This document shows, one piece after another, positions 12,901 to 24,900 of a stretch of DNA of 64,000 nt. A model generated the notes under the pieces. The model had not been told where the DNA came from, made no database searches, and saw only the letters and a list, made by a program, of their open reading frames with translations. How positions within the stretch are numbered: position 1 is the first letter of the stretch; every line of letters begins with the position of its first letter. The translations under genes were made by a program, and so were the position numbers. Location: assembly GCF_958295425.1 (NCBI RefSeq), contig NC_081144.1:9051186-9115185 (forward strand). The letters run 5' to 3'. Origin of the DNA: Solea solea. Taxonomy: Eukaryota > Chordata > Actinopteri > Pleuronectiformes > Soleidae.

Positions 12901-15900
12901 TGAACGTCATACTATACTATGACTTTTTTGGCCGGTTTTGGACGACATACTATACTATGACTTTTTTGGGCAATTTTGAACGTCATACTATACTATGACT
13001 TTTTTGACAGATTTTGGACGACATACTATACTATGACTTCTTTGGCAGATTTTGGACGACATACTATACTATGACTTTTTAAACTGATTTTGAACGTCAT
13101 ACTATACTATGACTTTTTTGGCAGATTTTGGACGACATACTATATTATGACGTTTTTGCGTGATTTTGGACGACATACTACTATACTATGACTTTTTTGG
13201 CCGATTTTGGACGACATACTATACTATGACTTTTTTGTTTGATTTTGGACGACATACTATACTATGACTTTTTTGACCGATTTTGAACGTCATACTATAC
13301 TATGACTTTTTTGGCCGATTTTGAACGTCATACTATACTATGACTTTTTTGGCCGATTTTGAACGTCATACTATACTATGACTTTTTTGACCGATTTTGA
13401 ACGTCATACTATACTATGACTTTTTTGGCCTATTTTGGACGACATACTATACTATGACTTTTTTGACCGGTTTTGAACGTCATACTATACTATGACTTTT
13501 TTGTTTGATTTTGGACGACATACTATACTATGACTTTTTTGACCGATTTTGAACGTCATACTATACTATGACTTTTTTGGCCGATTTTGGACCACATACT
13601 ATACTATGACTTTTCTGACCTATTTTGAACGTCATACTATACTATGACTTTTTGGCCGATTTTGGACGACATACTATACTATGACTTTTTTGACTGATTT
13701 GGGACGACATACTATACTATGACTTTTTTGACCGATTTTGAACGTCATTCTATACTATGACGTTTTTGCGTGATTTTGGACGACATACTATACTATGACT
13801 TTTATGACTGATTTTGAACGTCATACTATACGATGACTTTTTTGACCAATTTCGGATGACATACTATACTATGACGTTTTGGTGTCATTTAGGAGGACAT
13901 CTGATGAAATGGATCTATGTGGTTAGTGTAGTGGTTAGCACTCCTGCCTTCTAATCAAGAGGTTTAAAGTTCAATCCTCGGTTGAAACATGTGGTTTTCT
14001 GGATAACTTTCAGACGACATACTATATTATGACTTTTTTTGACCGATTTTGGACGTCATACTATACTATGACTTTTTTGACCGATTTTGGACGTCATACT
14101 ATACTATGACTTTTTTGACCTATTTTGGACGTCATACTATACTATGACTTTTTTGACCGATTTTGCACCTCATACTATACTATGACTTTTTTGACCGATT
14201 TTGAACGTCATACTATACTATGACTTTTTTGGTCAATTTTGGACGACATACTATACTATGACTTTTTTGACCGATTTTGCACCTCATACTATACTATGAC
14301 TTTTTTGACCGATTTTGAACCTCATACTATACTATGACTTTTTTGACCGATTTTGAACGTCAAACTATACTATGACTTTTTTGGCCGATTTTGGACGACA
14401 TACTATACTATGACTTTTTTGACCGATTTTGAACGTCTACTATATACTATGACTTTTTTGTTTGATTTTGGACGACATACTATACTATGACTTTTTTGAC
14501 CGATTTTGAACGTCATACTATACTATGACTTTTTTGGCCGATTTTGAACGTCATACTATACTATGACTTTTTTGGCAGATTTTGGATGACATACTATACT
14601 ATGACTTTTTTGACCGATTTTGAGCGTCATAATATACTATGACTTTTTTGGCCGATTTTGGACGACATACTATACTATGACTTTTTTGACCGATTTTGAA
14701 CGTCATACTATACTATGACTTTTTTGTTTGATTTTGGACGACATACTATAATATGACTTTTTTGACCGATTTTGAACGTCATACTATACTATGACTTTTT
14801 TGGCCGATTTTGGACGACATACTATACTATGACTTTTTTGACGGATTTTGAACGTCATTCTATACTATGACGTTTTTGCGTGATTTTGGACGACATACTA
14901 TACTATGACTTTTATGACCGATTTTGAACGTCATACTATACGATGACTTTTTTGACCAATTTCGGATGACATACTATACTATGACGTTTTGGTGTCATTT
15001 AGGAGGACATCTGATGAAATGGATCTATGTGGTTAGTGTAGTGGTTAGCACTCCTGCCTTCTAATCAAGAGGTTTAAAGTTCAATTCTCGGTTGAAACAT
15101 GTGGTTTTCTGGATAACTTTCGGACGACATACTATACTATGACTTTTTTTGACCGATTTTGCACCTCATACTATACTATGACTTTTTTGACCGATTTTGG
15201 ACGTCATACTATACTATGACTTTTTTGACCGATTTTGCACCTTGTACTATACTATGACTTTTTTGACCGATTTTGAACATCATACTATACTATGACTTTT
15301 TTGGCCAATTTTGGACGACATACTATACTATGACTTTTTTGACCGATTTTGCACCTCATACTATACTATGACTTTTTTGACCGATTTTGAACGTCATACT
15401 ATACTATGACTTTTTTGACCGATTTTGAACGTCATACTATACTATGACTTTTTTGGCCAATTTTGGACGACATACTATACTATGACATTTTTGACTGATT
15501 TTGGACGACATACTATACTATGACTTTTTTGGCCAATTTTGGTTGACATACTATATACTATGACTTTTTTGACCGATTTTGCACCTCATACTATACTATG
15601 ACTTTTTTGACCGATTTTGCACCTCATACTATACTATGACTTTTTTGGCAGATTTTGGATGACATACTATACTTTGACTTTTTTGGCCAATTTTGAACGT
15701 CATACTATACTATGACTTTTTTGGCAGATTTTGGACGACATACTATACTATGACTTTTTTGACGGATTTTGAACGTCATACTATACTATGACTTTTTTGG
15801 CCGGTTTTGGACGACATACTATACTATGACTTTTTTGGGCAATTTTGAACGTCATACTATACTATGACTTTTTTGACAGATTTTGGACGACATACTATAC

Positions 15901-18900
15901 TATGACTTCTTTGGCAGATTTTGGACGACATACTATACTATGACTTTTTAAACTGATTTTGAACGTCATACTATACTATGACTTTTTTGGCAGATTTTGG
16001 ACGACATACTATATTATGACGTTTTTGCGTGATTTTGGACGACATACTACTATACTATGACTTTTTTGGCCGATTTTGGACGACATACTATACTATGACT
16101 TTTTTGTTTGATTTTGGACGACATACTATACTATGACTTTTTTGACCGATTTTGAACGTCATACTATACTATGACTTTTTTGGCCGATTTTGAACGTCAT
16201 ACTATACTATGACTTTTTTGGCCGATTTTGAACGTCATACTATACTATGACTTTTTTGACCGATTTTGAACGTCATACTATACTATGACTTTTTTGGCCT
16301 ATTTTGGACGACATACTATACTATGACTTTTTTGACCGGTTTTGAACGTCATACTATACTATGACTTTTTTGTTTGATTTTGGACGACATACTATACTAT
16401 GACTTTTTTGACCGATTTTGAACGTCATACTATACTATGACTTTTTTGGCCGATTTTGGACGACATACTATACTATGACTTTTCTGACCTATTTTGAACG
16501 TCATACTATACTATGACTTTTTGGCCGATTTTGGACGACATACTATACTATGACTTTTTTGACTGATTTGGGACGACATACTATACTATGACTTTTTTGA
16601 CCGATTTTGAACGTCATTCTATACTATGACGTTTTTGCGTGATTTTGGACGACATACTATACTATGACTTTTATGACTGATTTTGAACGTCATACTATAC
16701 GATGACTTTTTTGACCAATTTCGGATGACATACTATACTATGACGTTTTGGTGTCATTTAGGAGGACATCTGATGAAATGGATCTATGTGGTTAGTGTAG
16801 TGGTTAGCACTCCTGCCTTCTAATCAAGAGGTTTAAAGTTCAATCCTCGGTTGAAACATGTGGTTTTCTGGATAACTTTCGGACGACATACTATATTATG
16901 ACTTTTTTTGACCGATTTTGGACGTCATACTATACTATGACTTTTTTGACCGATTTTGGACGTCATACTATACTATGACTTTTTTGACCTATTTTGGACG
17001 TCATACTATACTATGACTTTTTTGACCGATTTTGCACCTCATACTATACTATGACTTTTTTGACCGATTTTGAACGTCATACTATACTATGACTTTTTTG
17101 GTCAATTTTGGACGACATACTATACTATGACTTTTTTGACCGATTTTGTACCTCATACTTTACTATGACTTTTTTGACCAATTTTGCACCTCATACTATA
17201 CTATGACTTTTTTGACCGATTTTGAACGTCATACTATACTATGACTTTTTTGGCAGATTTTGGACGACATACTATACTATGACTTTTTTGACCGATTTTG
17301 AACGTCATACTATACTATGACTTTTTTGACCGATTTTGAACGTCATACTATACTATGACTTTTTTGGCCGATTTTGGAGGACATACTATACTATGACATT
17401 TTTGACTGATTTTGGACGACATACTATACTATGACTTTTTTGGCCGATTTTGGACGACATACTATACTATGACGTTTTTGCATGATTTTGGACGACATAC
17501 TATACTATGACTTTTTTGGCCAATTTTGGACGACATACTATACTATGACTTTTTTGACCGATTTTGAACGTCATACTATACTATGACTTTTTTGACCAAT
17601 TTTGAACGTGATACTATACTATGGCTTTTTTGACCAATTTTGGACGACATACTATACTATGACTTTTTAGACCGATTTTGAACGTCATACTATACTATGA
17701 CTTTTTTGGCCGATTTTGGAGGACATACTATACTATGACTTTTTTGACCGATTTTGAACGTCATACTATACTATGACTTTTTTGGCCGATTTTGAACGTC
17801 ATACTATACTATGACTTTTTTGGCAGATTTTGGATGACATACTATACTATGACTTTTTTGACCGATTTTGAATGTCATACTATACTATGACTTTTTTGGC
17901 CGATTTTGGACGACATACTATACTATGACTTTTTTGACCGATTTTGAACGTCATACTATACTATGACTTTTTTGGCAGATTTTGGACGACATACTATACT
18001 ATGACGTTTTTGCGTGATTTTGGACGACATACTATACTATGACTTTTTTGGCAGATTTTGGACGACATACTATACTATGACGTTTTTGCGTGATTTTGGA
18101 CGACATACTATACTATGACGTTTTTGCATGATTTTGGACGACATACTATACTATGACTTTTTTGGCCAATTTTGAACGTCATACTATACTATGACTTTTT
18201 TGACCAATTTCGGATGACATACTATACTATGACGTTTTGGTGTCATTTAGGAGGACATCTGATGGAATGGATCTATGTGGTTAGTGTAGTGGTTAGCACT
18301 CCTGCCTTCTAATCAAGAGGTTTAAAGTTCAATCCCCGGTTGAAACATGTGGTTTTCTAGATATTTCTCGGACGACATACTACACTATGACTTTTTTTGA
18401 CTGATTTTGCACCTCATACTATACTATGACTTTTTTGACCGATTTTGAACGTCATACTATACTATGACTTTTTTGTTTGATTTTGGACGACATACTATAC
18501 TATGACTTTTTTGGCCGATTTTGGACGACATACTATACTATGACTTTTTTGACCGATTTTGAACGTCATACTATACTATGACTTTTTTGTTTGATTTTGG
18601 ACGACATACTATACTATGACTTTTTTGGCAGATTTTGGACGACATACTATACTATGACTTTTTTGGCCGATTTTGGACGACATACTATACTATGACGTTT
18701 TTGCGTGATTTTGGACGACATACTATACTATGACTTTTTTGGCCAATTTTGAACGTCATACTATACTATGACTTTTTTGACCAATTTCGGATGACATACT
18801 ATACTATGACGTTTTGGTGTCATTTAGGAGGACATCTGATGGAATGGATCTATGTGGTTAGTGTAGTGGTTAGCACTCCTGCCTTCTAATCAAGAGGTTT

Positions 18901-21900
18901 AAAGTTCAATCCCCGGTTGAAACATGTGGTTTTCTGGATATTTTTCGGACGACATACTATACTATGACTTTTTTTGACCGATTTTGCACCTCATACTATA
19001 CTATGACTTTTTTGACTTATTTTGGACGACATACTATACTATGACATTTTTGATTGATTTTGGACGACATACTATACTATGACTTTTTTGACTGATTTTG
19101 GACGACATACTATACTATGACTTTTTCGTCACATTTTGGATGACATACTATACTATGACTTTTTTGGCCGATTTTGGACGACATACTATACTATGACTTT
19201 TTTGGCCGATTTTGGACGACATACTATACTATGACTTTTTTGGCCAATTTTGGACGACATACTATACTATGACTTTTTTGACCGATTTTGCACCTCATAC
19301 TATACTATGACTTTTTTGGCCAATTTTGGACGACATACTATACTATGACTTTTTTGACCGATTTTGCACCTCATACTATCCTATGACGTTTTTGGCAGAT
19401 TTTGGACGGCATACTATACTATGACTTTTTTGACCGATTTTGAACGTCATACTATACTATGACTTTTTTGGCCGATTTTGGACGACATACTATACTATGA
19501 CATTTTTAACTGATTTTGGACGACATACTATACTATGACTTTTTTGACAGATTTTGCACGACATACTGTACTATAACTTATTTGACAGATTTTGGACGAC
19601 ATACTATATACTATGACATTTTTGATTGATTTTGGACGACATACTATACAATGACTTTTTTGACTTATTTTGGACGACATACTATACTATGACATTTTTG
19701 ATTGATTTTGGACGACATACTATACTATGACTTTTTTGACTGATTTTGGACGACATACTATACTATTACTTTTTTGTCACATTTTGGATGACATACTATA
19801 CTATGACTTTTTTGGCCGATTTTGGACGACATACTATACTATGACTTTTTGGACCGATTTTGCACCTCATACTATACTATGACTTTTTTGACCGATTTTG
19901 AACGTCATACTATACTATGACATTTTTAACTGATTTTGGACGACATACTATACTATGACTTTTTTCACAGATTTTGGACGACATACTATACTATGACTTT
20001 TTTGACTGAGTTTGGACGACATACTATACTATGACTTTTTTGACTGATTTTGGACGACATACTATACTATGACTTTTTTGTCACATTTTGGATGACATAC
20101 TATACTATGACTTTTTTGGCCGATTTTGGACGACATACTATACTATGACTTTTTTGACCGATTTTGCACCTCATACTATACTATGACTTTTTTGACCGAT
20201 TTTGAACGTCATACTATACTATGACTTTTTTGGCCGATTTTGGACGACATACTATACTATGACTTTTTTGACCAATTTTGAACGTCACACTATACTATGA
20301 CCTTTTTTTTGATTTTGGACGACATACTATACTATGACTTTTTTGACCGATTTTGAACGTCACACTATACTATGACTTTTTTTTTGATTTTGGACGACAT
20401 ACTATACTATGACTTTTTTGACAGATTTTGGACGACATACTATACTATGACTTTTTTGACAGATTTTGGACGACATACTATACTATGACATTTTTGATTG
20501 ATTTTGGACGACATACTATACAATGACTTTTTTGACTTATTTTGGACGACATACTATACTATGACATTTTTGATTGATTTTGGACGACATACTATACTAT
20601 GACTTTTTTGACTGATTTTGGACGACATAGATGATGACTGACTGACTGACTATACTATGACTTTTTTGTCACATTTTGGATGACATACTATACTATGACT
20701 TTTTTGGCCGATTTTGGACGACATACTATACTATGACTTTTTTGACCGATTTTGCACCTCATACTATACTATGACTTTTTTGACCGATTTTGAACGTCAT
20801 ACTATACTATGACTTTTTTGGCAGATTTTGGACGACATACTATACTATGACTTTTTTTTTGATTTTGAACGTCATACTATACTATGACTTTTTTTTTGAT
20901 TTTGGACGACATACTATACTATGACTTTTTTGACCGATTTTGAACGTCATACTATACTATGACTTTTTTGACCGAATTTGCACCTCATACTATACTATGA
21001 CTTTTTTGACCGATTTTGCACCTCATACTATACTATGACTTTTTTGTCACATTTTGGACATCATACTACACTATGACTTTTTTGGCCGATTTTGGACGAC
21101 ATGCTATACTATGACTTTTTTGACCGATTTTGAACGTCATACTATACTATGACTTTTTTGGCCGATTTTGGACGACATACTATACTATGACTTTTTTGAC
21201 CGATTTTGAACGTCATACTATTCTATGACTTTTTTGACCGATTTTGCACCTCATACTATACTATGACTTTTTTGACGGATTTTGGACGTCATACTATACT
21301 ATGACTTTTTTGAGTATGTCGTCCAAAATCACTCAAAGAAGTCATAGTATAGTTTATCATCCAAAATCACTCAAAAAGGTCATAGTATAGTATGTTGTCC
21401 AAAATCACCCAAAAAAGTCTTAGTATAGTTTGTCGTCCAAAGTGAGACACAAATGTCATAGTTTAGTAAAGTGTTCAAAATTTGACAAAAATGTCACAGT
21501 TTAGTATGTCACCAAAATTTGACACAAATGTCATAGTTTAGTATGTCTTCCAAAATTTGACAAAAATGTCATGGTTAGATGACTAATTTTAAATAAACAG
21601 TGTATTTGTATGTAAAAGTTACTGTTAAAAAAAGGTGTGAAGAGACCATTGGCCCCTGAACATCTTCACATAATCAATTCTGGCCCTTGTTTGGATACCC
21701 CAAGTGTAAAAGCTTCATGTTTTAAAGGTTCAATCCACCCAAAATCAGCAGCAATAAGCAGGCATGCTCGAAATTTCGCCGTGGAATTTTCTAGTTATTA
21801 TAGTCATAATAAGACATTCGATTGTAATTATCGCCGTACTGAATGTATCACGTTCTACATTAAATAAAAGCTTCTTTGGTGTTCTAGTTACAGTTGTCCA

Positions 21901-24900
21901 TTTAATGTATTTAGTTAATTTTTGATGAATTTTTGATTTTTTGCATCATAAATATCTCTTTATAGTGAAGTATACTTCATTCCATATCAAAACAAGCACT
22001 TTTAAGTTATTTGAAATATCCTGATCATTGTCTTAATTTTGATATCATGATACCAGACTAGACGCTCAATAGTCAGGTGCGCTGAATAGGCCGAAATTTA
22101 CGGTAAATAAATAAGACTTGTTAACCAAGTCCAAAATAATAGATTTTCTATATATGTTTTTTTTCTGAATGTTGTAGTTTATATTACTTACTCTGTCCAT
22201 TTGGTACAGACACTGTTCCATGAGTTGCTAGTAGAAAATGAGCCTTCCGGGCATTTCTGACACACTGTGTCATGGGTCTGGTTGCCTGAAATTCAACCAT
22301 GATAATGAAAAAAATAATAATGTGGCAACAAAACACAAGACGCGTTTTCATGGCGCTGAACAGACGTGTGTCGTACCCGTGGACTGAGCCTGTTGTCCTG
22401 GTGTGCAGGCTGTGTGTGGCACACAGGTTAAACAAGCTTCACTGGAGCAGTGGAACCCCAGCTCACACAGGCAGGTGGTTCGTTTCTTCTTACTCTCTTG
22501 AGTAGAGGACTGGAAGTTTTTATCTAAAAAAAAAAAAAGTTTGAAACCAGTTGCAACACTAACAAAAGATTTAAATTCATGACTCAAAGTGGAAAAAAAT
22601 GATTCTGTGTGATTTATGTGACTTACTGGGGTCACAGTACGGCTGACGGTGACACTGGCGTTCAGAGTTGTATTTATCCTGATATTCTTTCTCCCCGCAT
22701 TCTATGCACTGAGGCTCCAAACAAGTGCTCTGCATGGACATGCTAGTGCCTGAAATACACAGTGATGCTTGATATTAATACACAATGTATTCGGGCTGAA
22801 ACAATTACTCGATTATTAATCAATTACTAAATTAATCATCAACTATTTAAAAAAATCAATGAATTGGTCTGAGTGTTTTATGAATTAAAAGCAAGTTTTC
22901 TGATTTTTCAGCTTCTTAAATGTGAATATTTTCTGGTTTCTTTGCTCCACATAACAACAAATTCATTAAAACTGAATATGTTTTGGTTTTTGGACAAGAC
23001 AACAAGACAAGAAATTTGAGAATATCATCTTTTTCCAGGTTTGAGAAACACTGATGAGACAATAATGGACAGATGAATCGATTAAGAAAATAATAATAGT
23101 ATAATAGTTGCAGGCCTATAACATATAGTGCAGTTAATCTATTACGCCTTTTCTGTGCAGTTAAAAAGGCTCCGTATATTGTTTGTAAAACACAGACATG
23201 ATGATGACCTTTACTGTACAGGTCTCCGCCTGTCATATTAGTAAATGAGACAACGACGAACCTACATTTCTTTGCTAAAAGGTTTTTGTGTTCATGAGTC
23301 CAGGCATTTTGGATGTTATGATTGACAGCTGGGATGTATTTGCAGTTTGTTCGAGCAGGAATATCTACGTGATCCCATCACCACTCCAAATAATCATTAC
23401 GATGCAGAGTCTAAATGACCTCACAAGCACAAGATGACAGCACCTGGTAAACTTGGTTTCATTCCTATACTATAGGAGGGAGTGAAGACGTGTTGTCCGG
23501 CTTTATTAAAAGCATCTCGTAACATCATCTATAAAGAGCCAGATTGTTTCAAACGTCCTGATTTTCTTGTTGTATTGTCTGTTTCTCCTGGTTAATGGTT
23601 GGTATTACATTATTCCATAATCTACATTGTTTTGATGAAGTGATTTGTCAGAAGACAAAAAAGCAGTGGCCATCAAATCGTCGATTTGACACCAAAGAGT
23701 GAGACGGAGCAAATGATGTCTTTTAAGAAGCTGTGTTCAGAGAATGTCTGATTTTATTTCCTCAAAATTTGTTTGGAAATCAAGTGAAACAATTGAACTT
23801 AGATGAGGAAAAAAAAGTCAATGGATCTTCTAATTGTTCTGGCTCTACTTCTGGCTATAGCTGCACCTTGTCATTTGTTAGTAAAAGAGAAAACACTTGC
23901 AACTCTTTAAATAAATGTCCTCTGATGTGCTGTGAGCAACAGGATGGAAAGCAAACTGAAAGCAAAAGGAAGTGTGATTTTGGTACAAGTGGAGATGCTA
24001 TTTGAGAAATGTCATCATCCATCTAAGTCCATATAATCCAGATTTGACAGTTATTTGGATACAACGGTGCATGTTATAGCTCACAGTCCTAAAGAACACT
24101 CATACCCTGCTTCCAGACATAGAGTGAAATTCTCTAGAAGGGCTGTAAGAATGTAAATATCCACTAATGTCACCCCAGAACATCTTCTTTTAGCTCCCTG
24201 ATTGGATGTAGATAATGTCAATGTGAGCCCATGTGGGACTGGGAACACAGCGGCCTCCTACAGGTGTCACCCAGCTACCACTCACCTGGATGTCCAAGAC
24301 TTTCTCTTGCTGTTGTCAACATGTCTGACCTGGATAATCTCCCACTGTGTTTATCAAATATAAACTACAAAACACAGTTACGCATACTGACCTGGACAAA
24401 TGTTAATACCAGGTCTAAATAAAGTCATTGTTTCCAACTCTTACTGGCAATTAGTGACACATCAGCATCTCTTAATGCCCCTGCTCCCACAGAACTGAGC
24501 CTGGGTCTGACCGTGAATGAGACCCAGCCTCTCAACATACAAGTGTTCAAAAGTGAGTACAATCCAGCAATCAAGGGATGACAATACATCAGAGTTAATT
24601 CAAACACATTTTCATTATAATGGGAATCATTTTGCATACCTGGACTACACATTCGGCAGCATTGGCCAGCTTTCTCATACTGAGTTATTGGGTCACAATG
24701 GGACTGAGCAGCGGTCTTCCCCTGCAAAACAAGAAACATGAAACTTCTGGTAACTACAAAGTATTTTGGTCTCACGTCTTCTGTATAGTGGTGGGGGTTT
24801 CTTTGCGACAGTTTACTTCCTCAGTCCTGACAATGAGGGGTGTGGCGGAAAGTACCAAACATAACAGATCTTCACTCTGAAACTCAGTGACAGCAGGTGC

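Larger units (their letters stand above)
9416..21312 (+). repeat. 38-bp minisatellite/satellite core inside cd40 intron 5
   Basis: The 38-bp unit is made of ACTATACTATGACTTTTTTG, then a variable 4-8 bases (ACCGATT, GCCAATT, TTTGATT, GCAGATT), then TTTGGACGACAT or TTTGAACGTCAT or TTTGCACCTCAT. Unit types are mixed and ordered. There are roughly 280 units, apart from eight tRNA-like blocks of about 130 bp. No long open frame exists on either strand: 38 is not a multiple of three, so frames cycle through stops. The unit has a T6 tract and a T4 tract about one helical turn apart. Variant order defines a higher-order repeat of about 2.83 kb between 11.5 and 16.9 kb. Confidence 0.97.

Noticed and set aside
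10144..18948. Functional tRNA genes
   Set aside because: The B box is degraded, the acceptor and anticodon stems do not pair convincingly, and the blocks sit as part of repeated satellite units. Kept as tRNA-like repeats.
9416..21312. CRISPR-like array
   Set aside because: Regular 38-bp periodicity without unique spacers; the host DNA is clearly vertebrate with spliced genes. It is a tandem satellite.
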